This document shows positions 33,149 to 42,108 of a stretch of DNA of 64,000 nt, one piece after another. A program made the translations under genes and the position numbers. Source of the stretch: Billgrantia aerodenitrificans (GTDB lineage: Bacteria > Pseudomonadota > Gammaproteobacteria > Pseudomonadales > Halomonadaceae). Position 1 is the first letter of the stretch. Every line of letters starts with the position of its first letter. The stretch lies in the NCBI RefSeq assembly GCF_021404405.1, contig NZ_JABFTV010000007.1, forward strand, positions 124,001 to 188,000, in the 5' to 3' direction. The notes below the pieces were generated by a model. That model was given only the letters and a program-made list of their open reading frames with translations. It had not been told where the DNA came from and ran no database searches.

Positions 33149-34108
33149 ATGCGCGCTCTCAAATATGTCGCTGCCGCTTCGCTGATGGCCACGGCTCCGT
33201 TGGCTGCCGCTCAGCAGCTTTCCATCGCTACCGGCGGTACCGGCGGCGTGTACTATCCAATCGGCGGCGGCTTCGCCGAGATGATCAACAACCATATCGA
33301 AGGGGCCAGCGCCACGGCGGAAGTGACCGGCGCCTCGGTAGAGAACATGGGCCTGATCATGCGCGGCGATGCCGACCTGGCCCTGGCCCTGGCCGATACC
33401 GTCTACCAGGCCTACAACGGCACCGGTGACTTCGAAGGCCGTCAGATCGAGAACACCCGTGCGCTGGCGTCCGTCTACCCCAACGCCGTGCAGCTGGTCA
33501 CCCTGGCCGATTCCGACATCCAGTCGCTGGAAGACCTGCGTGGCAAGCGCGTCTCAGTCGGCGCACCGGGCAGCGGTACCGAGCTCAACGCTCGCGCCCT
33601 GCTGGAAGCCAACGGCATCACCTATGACGATTTCCGCCCGCAGCGTCTGAACTTCAACGAGACCGCCGACGCCATCCGCGACGGCGACATCGACGCCGGC
33701 TTCTGGAGCGTGGGGCCGCCCACCAGCTCGATCCTCAACCTGGCGGCGACCCGTAGCATCCGCCTGGTCGGCTTCAGTGAGGAGGAGATCGAGAACGCCC
33801 GCGAAGTCGAGCCTACCTTCGCCGCTTATGAGCTGCGTGCCGGCATGTACGACGGCATGGACGAGGCGGTGCAGACCATCAGCATTCCCAACGTGCTGGT
33901 CGTCAACGCCGACATGGACGAAGAGCTGGCCTACCAGCTGACCAAACTGCTGTTCGAGAACACCGACGAGCTGATCGCCGTGCACCCGGCGGCCAACGAT
34001 ACCACCGTCGAGTTCAGCATCGACTCCACTCCGGTCCCGTTCCACGATGGCGCGCTGCGTTATTATGAGGAAGTGGGCGCCGAAGTGGCCGACCACCAGC
34101 GTCCGTAA
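33149..34108 (+). CDS. TAXI-family TRAP transporter substrate-binding protein
   Basis: The 319-residue protein has a signal peptide ending at PLAAA-QQL and the TAXI signature LSIATGGTGGVYYPIGGGFAEMI, followed by TGASVENMGLIMRGDADLALAL and KRVSVGAPGSGTE. TAXI proteins deliver ligands such as glutamate or 2-oxoglutarate to fused TRAP permeases. GGAGGAG precedes the ATG. It starts an operon with a DUF1850 protein and the fused permease. The 161 bases upstream hold no clear operator. Confidence 0.94.
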   Translation: MRALKYVAAASLMATAPLAAAQQLSIATGGTGGVYYPIGGGFAEMINNHIEGASATAEVTGASVENMGLIMRGDADLALALADTVYQAYNGTGDFEGRQIENTRALASVYPNAVQLVTLADSDIQSLEDLRGKRVSVGAPGSGTELNARALLEANGITYDDFRPQRLNFNETADAIRDGDIDAGFWSVGPPTSSILNLAATRSIRLVGFSEEEIENAREVEPTFAAYELRAGMYDGMDEAVQTISIPNVLVVNADMDEELAYQLTKLLFENTDELIAVHPAANDTTVEFSIDSTPVPFHDGALRYYEEVGAEVADHQRP

Positions 34109-34132
34109 GGCTCGTTCAGTCAGGCATCCACG

Positions 34133-34642
34133 ATGCTTGCTGCGAACCTGCGCAGGAGTCGCCGAGCCCTCGGGCCGGCGACTTTCTGCGTGCTGACACT
34201 ATGTGCCGCGAGCACGGCGGTCTGGGCCGATGCCTCGCATCTGGAAGTGCTCGACGATCACGGCCAGGCGCTGGTCTCGCTGCCGATGCCGGAAGGCGAG
34301 CGCTGGTGCATGGAGTGGAATCACTCCGTGACCGGTATTCGCGTGCAGGATTGCTATCGCCATCACCAAGGGAACATGGTACTGGAGCGTAGCCACCAGC
34401 CGGACTTCGCCGCTGGACTTGGCCACGTGCCGGGCCGGGGGCGCCAGGTCTCGGACGGCCAGGGCGGCTATTGGATCGAGGACATCGACGAGCCGGTGCC
34501 CGGCAACCGCTATCGATTGAGGGTCGGCTCTGCCAGAGTCGACCATAGACTGCTGCATGAGGGACGTCGGATCAGCCTGAGCGAACTGGCGGCCGGCGAG
34601 CGGGTGACGATCCACCTGCGCACCCCTGACTCCACCCCCTGA
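34133..34642 (+). CDS. DUF1850 periplasmic protein
   Basis: The 169-residue protein has a signal peptide (FCVLTLCAASTAVWADASH) and a DUF1850 body with WCMEWNHSVTGIRVQDCYR, the aromatic-Asn-His-Ser-Val signature, and VDHRLLHEGRRISLSELA. DUF1850 genes sit between TAXI binding protein and fused permease genes in many genomes; the role is unknown but presumably tied to transport. The ribosome binding site is weak. It ends 9 bases before the permease start. Confidence 0.88.
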   Translation: MLAANLRRSRRALGPATFCVLTLCAASTAVWADASHLEVLDDHGQALVSLPMPEGERWCMEWNHSVTGIRVQDCYRHHQGNMVLERSHQPDFAAGLGHVPGRGRQVSDGQGGYWIEDIDEPVPGNRYRLRVGSARVDHRLLHEGRRISLSELAAGERVTIHLRTPDSTP

Positions 34643-34651
34643 GAGGCGCGC

Positions 34652-36673
34652 ATGAGCGAATCTGCCAACCCGCCCGTCACCGTACCCGGTGGCAATGCCA
34701 TTCAGCCCCGACCGATCCTGTGGTTGATCACCCTGGTCGCCGTGGGGCTGTCGTTGTTCCAGCTCTACTCCGCCGGCATCCAGCCGCTGGGGCTGTTCTA
34801 TCAGCGCAGCGTTCACCTGATGCTGATCATGATGCTGGCGTTCCTGATCTTTCCGGTGTTCGGCCCCAACCGCAAACGCGGTGTGCTGGGCTGGCTGATC
34901 GATGCGGCCTTCTTCGCCGGGGCCCTGATCACCGGTGGCTACATGGTGCTCTACCTGGACGAGATCATCCGCCGCGCCGGGTTCTGGAGCCAGACCGACA
35001 TCATCGTCGGCTGCATTGCCGTGGTCACCGTGCTCGAGGCCAGCCGCCGTGCGGTAGGCCTGGGCATGACCATCATCGGTGCGATCGCCATTCTCTACGC
35101 CTTTGCCGGCCCGCGCGGCGAGCTGCCGTGGTTGGGTCAGTTCATGCCCGGCATTCTCGAGCACCGCGGCTACAACCTCGACCGGGTGGTGGGGCAGCTC
35201 TACCTGGGCCAGGAGGGCATCTTCGGCCTGCCGCTGGGGGTGGCGGCGACCTTCATCTTCGTCTTCGTGCTGTTCGGCGCCTTTCTCGAGAGTACCGGCG
35301 CCGGCAAGTTCTTCATCGATATGGCCTACGCCGCCACCGGCCGCCAGCGCGGCGGCCCGGCCAAGGCCGCGGTCATCGCCTCCGCCGGCATGGGCTCGAT
35401 CTCCGGCAGCGCCATCGCCAACGTGGTGACCACCGGCGCCTTCACCATCCCCTTGATGAAGCGTCTGGGCTACAAGCCGCACCAGGCCGGCGGCATCGAG
35501 GCCGCGGCTTCCACCGGCGGTCAGATCATGCCGCCCTTGATGGGGGCCGGTGCCTTCCTGATCGCCGAGTACACCAATACGCCCTATCTGGACGTGGTCA
35601 AGGTGAGCATCCTGCCGGCGATCATGTATTTCGCCACCGTCTATCTGTTCGTGCACATCATCGCTCTCAAGCAGGGCATGCAGGGTCTGCCCCGCAGCGA
35701 GCTGCCGCAGATGCGCGACGTGCTGCGCGAGGGCTGGCACTTCCTGCTGCCACTGGCGGTACTGGTGTGGCTGTTGGCGATGCACATGTCGCCGATGCGG
35801 GTGGGCTTCTACGCGGTGGTGACCATGGTTGCCGTGGCCGCGCTGCGCTATACGATATGGTTCTTCTTCGTTGCACCGCGCCAGGGGCAGCCCGTCACCC
35901 TGGCCAGCACCGGACGCGTGATCTGGGCCGGCTTCGTCAAGCTGATCGAGGGGCTGGAGCTGGGCGCGCGCAATGCCGTGTCGGTTTCCCTGGCCTGTGC
36001 CGTGGCCGGCATCATCGTCGGCGTGGTGGGGCTCACCGGCCTGGGGCTCAAGTTCTCCGCCATGATGATGGCCTTCTCCGGCGGCAACATCGTGCTGGCG
36101 CTGCTGATGGTGCTGCTGGCCAGCCTGATCCTGGGCATGGGGCTGCCGGTCACCGCCAGTTACATCGTGCTGATCGTGCTGGTGGGGCCGGCCCTGACCG
36201 CCGAGTTCGGCATTCCGCTGCTGATCGCTCACCTGGTGGTGTTCTGGTATTCACAGGACTCCAACGTCACGCCACCGATAGCCTTGGCCGGCTTCGCCGG
36301 GGCGGCGATCGCCGGCTCCAAACCGATGGCGACCGGCGTGCAGGCGTGGAAGTTCGCCAAGGGGCTCTATCTGATCCCGATGTTCATGGTCTTCAATCCG
36401 GAGATCATCATGGGCGGCCCGCTGCACATCCTGGCTTGGAACGGGCTGATCGCGATATTGGCGCTTGGTGCCTTTGCTGCGGCGCTGGAGGGCTATCTCT
36501 TCACACGTATGTCGTGGCTACCGCGTATCGCCATCTCGGGGGCCATCGTGGCGGTGTTCTATCCCAACTTCATGGTGGAGGCCGTGGGGGTGGCGGTGAT
36601 GATACTCGCCATTGGCGCCAACTGGCTGGCCAGCCGGCGTGAAATTCACTCGGCCGGAGCCGGGACGACGTGA
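34652..36673 (+). CDS. Fused TRAP transporter permease (4TM/12TM, DctQM)
   Basis: The 673-residue membrane protein joins a DctQ-like four-helix part (residues about 20-150) to a DctM-like part. The DctM half contains GSISGSAIANVVTTGAFTIP and AAASTGGQIMPPLMGAGAFL, both typical of TAXI-type fusions, and a second half ending with LGMGLPVTASYIVL and QDSNVTPPIALAGFAGAAIA. It moves the TAXI-bound ligand with sodium. GAGAGG lies before the ATG. A hairpin terminator follows the stop. Confidence 0.95.
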   Translation: MSESANPPVTVPGGNAIQPRPILWLITLVAVGLSLFQLYSAGIQPLGLFYQRSVHLMLIMMLAFLIFPVFGPNRKRGVLGWLIDAAFFAGALITGGYMVLYLDEIIRRAGFWSQTDIIVGCIAVVTVLEASRRAVGLGMTIIGAIAILYAFAGPRGELPWLGQFMPGILEHRGYNLDRVVGQLYLGQEGIFGLPLGVAATFIFVFVLFGAFLESTGAGKFFIDMAYAATGRQRGGPAKAAVIASAGMGSISGSAIANVVTTGAFTIPLMKRLGYKPHQAGGIEAAASTGGQIMPPLMGAGAFLIAEYTNTPYLDVVKVSILPAIMYFATVYLFVHIIALKQGMQGLPRSELPQMRDVLREGWHFLLPLAVLVWLLAMHMSPMRVGFYAVVTMVAVAALRYTIWFFFVAPRQGQPVTLASTGRVIWAGFVKLIEGLELGARNAVSVSLACAVAGIIVGVVGLTGLGLKFSAMMMAFSGGNIVLALLMVLLASLILGMGLPVTASYIVLIVLVGPALTAEFGIPLLIAHLVVFWYSQDSNVTPPIALAGFAGAAIAGSKPMATGVQAWKFAKGLYLIPMFMVFNPEIIMGGPLHILAWNGLIAILALGAFAAALEGYLFTRMSWLPRIAISGAIVAVFYPNFMVEAVGVAVMILAIGANWLASRREIHSAGAGTT

Positions 36674-36680
36674 CTGAGGA

Positions 36681-36704
36681 GGCCGCCCGCGCGAGCGGGC
36701 GGCC
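36681..36704 (+). terminator. Hairpin after the TRAP permease gene
   Basis: GGCCGCCCGC and GCGGGCGGCC form a perfect 10-pair stem closed by a GCGA tetraloop, 7 bases after the stop. No T-run follows, so it may terminate weakly or protect the mRNA end. Confidence 0.6.
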
Positions 36705-36726
36705 GCTTGCCCGACTGGTCAAGATG

Positions 36727-36752
36727 ACGGCGCCTGCGGGCGCCGTTAGAAT
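36727..36752 (+). promoter_or_regulatory. Hairpin and possible -10 element upstream of purE
   Basis: ACGGCGCC and GGCGCCGT (36727-36734 and 36739-36746) form an 8-pair stem around TGCG. TAGAAT directly after it (36747-36752) could be the -10 box of the purEK promoter, 42 bases before the purE ATG. No clear -35 or PurR box is seen. Confidence 0.35.
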
Positions 36753-36793
36753 ACCTGCCCTTCGCCAACCAGCCTCATCACGGGAACCGCAAA

Positions 36794-37303
36794 ATGTCAT
36801 CCAGCGAGCAGCCACGCGTAGGCGTGATCATGGGGTCGAAATCCGACTGGCCGGTCATGGAGCACGCCGTGGCGATGCTCGAACGCCTGGGCGTGGCCTA
36901 TGAGACCCGCGTGGTCTCGGCGCATCGCACCCCGGATCTGCTGTTCGACTATGCCAAGAGTGCCGCCGAACGCGGCCTGCAAGTGATCGTTGCCGGTGCC
37001 GGTGGGGCCGCCCACCTGCCGGGCATGGTGGCCTCGCAGACGGCGCTGCCGGTGCTGGGCGTGCCGGTGGAGTCCAAGGCGCTGAAGGGGCTCGATTCGC
37101 TGCTTTCCATCGTGCAGATGCCGGGCGGCATCGCCGTGGGCACACTGGCCATCGGCAAGGCCGGGGCGACCAATGCCGGCCTGCTGGCGGCGCAGATCGT
37201 CGGCTTGCAGGATGCCAAGGTGCGTGCCGCCGTGGAGGCGTTTCGCGCCGAGCAGACCCAGACGGTGCTCGACAACCCCGACCCCCGGCCCGCAGACGAA
37301 TGA
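36794..37303 (+). CDS. purE: N5-carboxyaminoimidazole ribonucleotide mutase
   Basis: The 169-residue class I PurE begins [17 protein letters not shown] and has [32 protein letters not shown] and the catalytic His in these motifs. It moves the carboxylate of N5-CAIR to C4 to give CAIR in purine synthesis and works with PurK, whose gene follows 40 bases later. GGGAA precedes the ATG. Confidence 0.97.
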   Translation: MSSSEQPRVGVIMGSKSDWPVMEHAVAMLERLGVAYETRVVSAHRTPDLLFDYAKSAAERGLQVIVAGAGGAAHLPGMVASQTALPVLGVPVESKALKGLDSLLSIVQMPGGIAVGTLAIGKAGATNAGLLAAQIVGLQDAKVRAAVEAFRAEQTQTVLDNPDPRPADE

Positions 37304-37343
37304 GTCGGCGAACCCGCATGAGCCAGCGAGAGGAGACTGCGAC

Positions 37344-38483
37344 ATGAATATTGGCGTACTCGGTGCCGGCCAGCTCGGCCGCATGCTGGCCCTGGCCGGC
37401 TACCCGCTGGCCAACCGCTTCACCTTCCTCGACACTACCGGTCACCCCAGCGCCGGGATCGGTGATGTGATGATCTATACCGATCAGCATCACCTGCTCG
37501 ACGACTTCCTGGCCAAGGTCGACCTGGTCACCTACGAGTTCGAGCACCTGCCCGTGGCGCTGGTGCAGGCCATCGAGGAGGTCAAACCGGTCTACCCCTC
37601 GAGCGAGGCAATCCGCATCTGCCAGAACCGCGCCGAGGAGAAGACGCTGTTCGACCGCCTGGGCATTCCCACCCCCGCCTACCGCATCGTGGAGAGCGCC
37701 GAGGCGCTGGAAGCGGCGGCCCGCGAGCTGGGCACGCCGGTGGTGGCCAAGTCGGTCACCGAAGGCTACGACGGCAAGGGCCAGGCGGTGCTGCGCGACC
37801 CGGCCGAGGCGGCCGAGGCCTGGCGTTCGATCAATCATCCCAAGCTGATCGTCGAGGCCTTCGTCGACTTCGTGCGCGAGGTCTCGATCATCGCCGTGCG
37901 CGGCCGCGAGGGCGAGATGGCCTTCTACCCCATGGCCGAGAACCTGCACGTGGACGGCATCCTGCGTTACTCGCTGGCGCCGATGCCGGACCTCGACGAG
38001 GCAGTACAGCAGACCGCCGACGGCTACATTCGTGCGCTGCTCGACGAGCTCGACTATGTCGGCGTGCTGACCCTGGAGCTGTTCCAGACCCGTGACGGCA
38101 AGCTGCTGGCCAACGAGATGGCGCCCCGCGTACACAACTCCGGCCACTGGACCATGGACGGCGCGGTGACCAGCCAGTTCGAGAACCACCTGCGCGCGAT
38201 ACAGGGCCTGCCGCTGGGCGACACCTCGGCCCGCATGCCGACCTGCATGATCAACGTGATCGGCCAGGAGGGCGATCCGGCGGCGATACTCGCCATCTCC
38301 GACGCCCATCTGCACCGCTACGACAAGAGCGAGCGCCCCGGGCGCAAGCTCGCCCACGTCAACCTGCTGGCACCGACCCACGGCGAACTGCTGGAGAAAG
38401 TGCACGCCTGCGCCTGGCTGCTGCCCGAGGCGCCGGAGGCGCGCTTCAGCTTCGAGGACGCGTTCCGCCAGGGCAACCTGTAA
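37344..38483 (+). CDS. purK: N5-carboxyaminoimidazole ribonucleotide synthase
   Basis: The 379-residue ATP-grasp enzyme begins MNIGVLGAGQLGRMLALAGY. TPVVAKSVTEGYDGKGQ is the ATP-binding loop and EMAPRVHNSGHWTMDG is the family's metal/substrate motif. It makes N5-CAIR from AIR, ATP and bicarbonate. The start at 37344 has AGGAG 8 bases upstream; the longer frame overlaps purE. A strong intrinsic terminator lies 17 bases beyond the stop. Confidence 0.97.
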   Translation: MNIGVLGAGQLGRMLALAGYPLANRFTFLDTTGHPSAGIGDVMIYTDQHHLLDDFLAKVDLVTYEFEHLPVALVQAIEEVKPVYPSSEAIRICQNRAEEKTLFDRLGIPTPAYRIVESAEALEAAARELGTPVVAKSVTEGYDGKGQAVLRDPAEAAEAWRSINHPKLIVEAFVDFVREVSIIAVRGREGEMAFYPMAENLHVDGILRYSLAPMPDLDEAVQQTADGYIRALLDELDYVGVLTLELFQTRDGKLLANEMAPRVHNSGHWTMDGAVTSQFENHLRAIQGLPLGDTSARMPTCMINVIGQEGDPAAILAISDAHLHRYDKSERPGRKLAHVNLLAPTHGELLEKVHACAWLLPEAPEARFSFEDAFRQGNL

Positions 38484-38500
38484 CACGGCAAGACGCAACG

Positions 38501-38538
38501 CAGCGGGCCCCGCCATTGGCGGGGCCCGCTGTTTTTTT
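38501..38538 (+). terminator. Rho-independent terminator after purK
   Basis: CAGCGGGCCCCGCC and GGCGGGGCCCGCTG form a 14-pair stem with an ATT loop, followed by seven T (38532-38538). This is the clearest intrinsic terminator in the window. Confidence 0.95.
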
Positions 38539-38547
38539 GCCTCTCTC

Positions 38548-40563
38548 TTATGCGCCGATGATACCGCCGTCCTCTCGGGTAATCACCAGCGTCGCAGAAC
38601 GCGGAATGGCGCTGCCGCCGTCCGGCCAGTGGCTGACCGACTCGCCGGCGGCGAACGCCTCGGCGCTGGTGGTGGCGCCGGGGTGCTGCACGTTGACGAA
38701 CATGGTGCGCTGGTCCGGGGTGGTGATCACGCCGGTGATCTCCTGGCCGATGGGGCCGGTGAGGAAGCGTCGGATCTCGCCGGTCTCGGGGTTGGCGACG
38801 AGCATCTGGTTGTTGCCGAACACCTCGTGGATACCGGTGTTCATCACCGACTCGCTGATGTCGGTCTGGATCCATACGCGGCGATCCGGATCGATCCACA
38901 GCCCGTCGGGGCTGGCGAAGATTGTCTCCTGTTCCAGCGGCTCACCGGCCAGGTCGCGACCGCTCTCCTGATCCCCGGCCAGCACGAAAATATCCCACGC
39001 GAAGCGCTCGGCGGCGTGGGTGCCGTCCTCCTGCCAGCGAATGATGTGACCGAAGTGGTTCTCGGCACGGGGGTTGGCGGCGTCGACCTGCTCTTCGCTG
39101 CGGCGGGTGTTGTTGGTCAGAGTAAAGTAGACCTGGCCGGTGGCGGGGTCGACGGCACCCCACTCGGGGCGGTCCATCTTGGTCGCGCCGACATGGTCGG
39201 CCGCGCTGCGGGTGTTGACCAGGATGTCGGCCAGGTCGGCGAAGCCGTTCTCCGGCGTCAGGCCGTTCTGGCCCGGGGCCAAGGCCAGCCACTCGCCGCT
39301 GCCGTCGTCGTTGAACCTGGCGACGTAGAGCGTGCCTTCGTCGAGCAGCGAGCCGTCGGCGCTGGCGGCCTGATAGGGGCGCGCGGAGACGAACTTGTAG
39401 ATGTACTCGAAGCGGGCGTCGTCGCCGGAGTAGGCCACCACCGGCTGGCCTTCCACTGCCGGGGCGAAGATCACCCCTTCATGGGCGAAACGGCCCAGGT
39501 GGGTGCGCTTGACCGGCGTGCTCTGCGGATCGAAGGGATCGACCTCCACCATGTAGCCGAAGGCGTGGGGTTCGTTGCGGTAGTCCTCGCTGGGCGAGGC
39601 GCCACGGGAAGTGGCATCGAAGCGCACGAACTCGTCGGCGCCGCCCTGGGCACGGTGCCATTGGTAACGGCCCTCGGCGCGGGTGGCAATGCCGTAGCGG
39701 CTCTGGCGACGGTCGATCTCGGCATCTTCGTTGGCGAAATAGCCGGCCCAGTTCTCTTCGGCGGCCAGGTAGGTGTTCCACGGGGTGACGCCGTGGGCGC
39801 AGTTGTTCAGGGTGCCGCGGGTCATGCTGCCGTCGGGGCTGTACTTCGTCACCACGTGCTCGGTGCCTGCCACCGGCCCGGCCAGCTGCATCGGTGTGAG
39901 GCCGGTGACCCGGCGGTTGAGGCGATCCTCCACCACCTGCCACTGGCCGTCGTCGCCCTGGCGCACCCGCACCACCGAGACGCCGTGGGCGTTGAGCTCC
40001 TTGCGCACCTGGTCGGCATCGCGGGAACCGTCCTCGTGCTGCGGGAAGCCGTCGGCGTCCAGCGCCAGCCCGGCCGCCGCAGCGTGCAGGAAGCGCGGCT
40101 CGACGTATTCGTGGTTGAGTACCAGCAGGCCGTCGCGGGAACTGCCGTCGATGGCGAAGAAGTGCATGCCGTCATGGTGACTGCCGATCTGGTGAGCCTG
40201 GTCTTCGCCGCTGGCGTCCAGCGAGAAGGCCGGCATGCTGCCGCTGATCGGCGTGCCCCAGGGAATGAAGGACTGTACCCGGTAGCCTTCCGGTACCACC
40301 ACGCTGTCGCCGGTGCCGATCGGAATCGCCTTGAAGCCGATGCTCGGCGACGAGCTCCCGGCGGCCAGGGCGCGACCGAAGGGCAGGCTGGTGGCCATGG
40401 CGCCGGCGATGGCGGCTGCCAGGCTGCCACGCAGCAGCGTGCGACGGCTCATGCGTGCCGCCAGGATGTCACCGAAATAGGCATTGCCGGAGGCGTTGCT
40501 CGTCGGCTCGTCGCCGGCGGCCAGAATGGGGTCGACGTGACCGGGGAGATGAGGCTTAGTCAT
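38548..40563 (-). CDS. phoX: PhoX-family (DUF839) alkaline phosphatase-like protein
   Basis: The 671-residue protein has a twin-arginine signal (SRRTLLRGSLAAAIAGAMA, Arg40-Arg41) after an unusually long N-region, as in PhoX. The body carries PhoX/DUF839 landmarks: DGLLVLNHEYVEPRFLH, NNCAHGVTPWNTYLAAEENW, VKRTHLGRFAHEG and MDRPEWGAVDPATGQVYFTL. Such enzymes release phosphate from esters in the periplasm using Ca and Fe. I start at MTKPHL because AGGAG precedes it; a longer frame begins at 40605. It is convergent with purK. No Pho box was recognised upstream; a duplicated 21-mer is present there. Confidence 0.9.
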   Translation of the reverse strand: MTKPHLPGHVDPILAAGDEPTSNASGNAYFGDILAARMSRRTLLRGSLAAAIAGAMATSLPFGRALAAGSSSPSIGFKAIPIGTGDSVVVPEGYRVQSFIPWGTPISGSMPAFSLDASGEDQAHQIGSHHDGMHFFAIDGSSRDGLLVLNHEYVEPRFLHAAAAGLALDADGFPQHEDGSRDADQVRKELNAHGVSVVRVRQGDDGQWQVVEDRLNRRVTGLTPMQLAGPVAGTEHVVTKYSPDGSMTRGTLNNCAHGVTPWNTYLAAEENWAGYFANEDAEIDRRQSRYGIATRAEGRYQWHRAQGGADEFVRFDATSRGASPSEDYRNEPHAFGYMVEVDPFDPQSTPVKRTHLGRFAHEGVIFAPAVEGQPVVAYSGDDARFEYIYKFVSARPYQAASADGSLLDEGTLYVARFNDDGSGEWLALAPGQNGLTPENGFADLADILVNTRSAADHVGATKMDRPEWGAVDPATGQVYFTLTNNTRRSEEQVDAANPRAENHFGHIIRWQEDGTHAAERFAWDIFVLAGDQESGRDLAGEPLEQETIFASPDGLWIDPDRRVWIQTDISESVMNTGIHEVFGNNQMLVANPETGEIRRFLTGPIGQEITGVITTPDQRTMFVNVQHPGATTSAEAFAAGESVSHWPDGGSAIPRSATLVITREDGGIIGA

Positions 40564-40607
40564 GAATTTGTCTCTCCTGGGGGCATGCTGCATGGCGCTT
40601 GCCAAAG

Positions 40608-40649
40608 GCTAGTGGGTCTTCGCCCGAAGCTAGTGGGTCTTCGCCCGAA
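40608..40649. repeat. Tandem 21-base direct repeat upstream of phoX
   Basis: GCTAGTGGGTCTTCGCCCGAA occurs twice in perfect tandem, followed by GAGAGTGG. It lies 45-86 bases upstream of the phoX start. It could be a duplicated operator or slippage. Confidence 0.8.
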
Positions 40650-40719
40650 GAGAGTGGCGACTGGGCGTTACAGCGGTATGACGGGTTGGTGGCGCTTCGA
40701 TGACGCTAAAACACACCAC

Positions 40720-40733
40720 CTGATATGGATCAA
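40720..40733. promoter_or_regulatory. FNR/DNR-type box upstream of the ferric reductase-like gene
   Basis: CTGAT-ATGG-ATCAA matches TTGAT-N4-ATCAA at 9 of 10 positions. A transcript starting about 41 bases after its centre would begin near 40768, which supports the ATG at 40816 over the in-frame GTG at 40768. phoX is divergent from this region. Confidence 0.6.
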
Positions 40734-40815
40734 TCATGCGTGAACAAATTACGTCTGGGCTTGAAGAGTGATGCCATTAGGCGACACTGATATCAGCATT
40801 CTAGCGGGGGGGACG

Positions 40816-42108
40816 ATGCTACGACTGCCGAGACTGGGCGATAGCGCCTTGATCGTGGTGTTGTTGCTGCCATTGGCAGTGGCGCTGCCGCGTCTGGGTG
40901 GGCTGAGTGGGCCGCCCGAGCTGTGGTTGACCTGGGTCGGTCGTGTCACGGGCATCCTGGGGCTGGCCATGATGCTGCTGGCCGGGCTGGTGAGCTGCCG
41001 GGTGCCGGGCTTCGACAGACCTTTCGGCGGGCTGGCACGGCTCTGGCGCCTGCACCATTGGCTGGGTTTCGCGGCGTTCATCCTGATCATGGTCCACGTA
41101 CTGGCGCTGGGTCTGGCGGCAGTGCCGGCCTCCTTGGATGCTGCGGTGGCCACGCTGTTTCCGCCACCTTCCCAGGGCGCCATATGGCTCGGCTGGCTGG
41201 CCTGGGTGGCGATGGTGGTGTTCCTGGCGCCGACCTTCGATTTCTTCGGCAAGCCTCACTACCAGCGCTGGAAGCGCCTGCATCTGGTTTCGGCGGTGGC
41301 GCTGCTGTTCGGGCTGTGGCATGCCTTGCTGCTGGCCGGAGAGGCCTGGCCGTGGTGGCTGCTCGGCATTGCCGGGCTGGGTGCCATTGCCTGGCGCAAG
41401 GGCGTAGCGCCGCAGCGGCGCCATCCCTACCGCATCGAGCAGGTGGTGTCACTGGCCCGCGGTGTGGTCGAGCTGGTGCTGCGCCCCGAGGGGAGCGGCA
41501 TTCGCCATGCGGTGGGGCAGTTCGTCTATCTCACCCCGCTGGACGAGCGGCTTGCTGCCGGACGCGGTGAGGAGCACCCCTACACCATCGCCTCGGCGCC
41601 CTCGGATTCGCGGCTGCGCATCGGTATCAAGGATCTGGGCGATGCCAGCCACGCCCTGCAGACTGTGATGCCGGAAACACGGGTATTGATCGAAGGCCCC
41701 TACGGGGAGTTCTTCGAGCGGCGCTTCCCGCAGCGCGACATGCTCTGGCTCGGCGGCGGCATCGGTATCACACCGTTCGTTGCCGGTGCCCGTAACCTGG
41801 GTGCCGGATCCGTTCCCGACGTGCACGTACATCTGTTCTATCTGGCCAATAACCCGGATCGTGCCTATTACCGGCAAGAGTTCTGCGAGATTGCCGCGCG
41901 AGTCGAGGGGTTCGCCTATACCCAACACTACCATCGCGATCATGGACCTCTCACCGAGGCATTCCTGCGTGAGCACCGTCCCGACTTCGCCGAACGGGAG
42001 ATATATCTCTGCGGCCCGCCCGGCATGAACGCTTATCTGCAGCGGCTATTGATCGAGCAGGGCATTCCCGCTGCACGCATTCACAGCGAGGTCTTCGATT
42101 TCCTATGA
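40816..42108 (+). CDS. Ferric reductase-like transmembrane flavoprotein (FAD/NAD(P) oxidoreductase)
   Basis: The 430-residue protein has about five to six N-terminal helices with His pairs that could hold heme (LHHWLGFAAFILIMVHVLAL, KRLHLVSAVALLFGLWHALLL), then a ferredoxin-NADP-reductase-like domain: GQFVYLTP and EEHPYTIASAPS for FAD, GGGIGITPFVAGARNL for nucleotide, and CGPPGMNAYLQRLL near the end. It would carry electrons across the inner membrane. I chose the ATG at 40816 (GGGGGGGA upstream) since it begins the first helix and leaves a normal leader after the FNR-like box. It overlaps the next gene by four bases, so the two proteins probably work together. Confidence 0.88.
   Translation: MLRLPRLGDSALIVVLLLPLAVALPRLGGLSGPPELWLTWVGRVTGILGLAMMLLAGLVSCRVPGFDRPFGGLARLWRLHHWLGFAAFILIMVHVLALGLAAVPASLDAAVATLFPPPSQGAIWLGWLAWVAMVVFLAPTFDFFGKPHYQRWKRLHLVSAVALLFGLWHALLLAGEAWPWWLLGIAGLGAIAWRKGVAPQRRHPYRIEQVVSLARGVVELVLRPEGSGIRHAVGQFVYLTPLDERLAAGRGEEHPYTIASAPSDSRLRIGIKDLGDASHALQTVMPETRVLIEGPYGEFFERRFPQRDMLWLGGGIGITPFVAGARNLGAGSVPDVHVHLFYLANNPDRAYYRQEFCEIAARVEGFAYTQHYHRDHGPLTEAFLREHRPDFAEREIYLCGPPGMNAYLQRLLIEQGIPAARIHSEVFDFL

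Noticed and set aside
34199..36232. 677-codon minus-strand open frame opposite the TRAP permease
   Set aside because: His/Gln/Gly-rich shadow frame caused by high GC; the plus strand encodes a clear TRAP permease and no ribosome binding site or domain is seen.
38629..40743. 704-codon plus-strand frame opposite phoX
   Set aside because: Shadow frame; phoX on the minus strand has a Tat signal and conserved motifs.
40768..40815. GTG start at 40768 for the ferric-reductase-like gene
   Set aside because: It would coincide with the expected transcript start set by the FNR-like box, and the ATG at 40816 has a G-rich ribosome binding site at the first helix.
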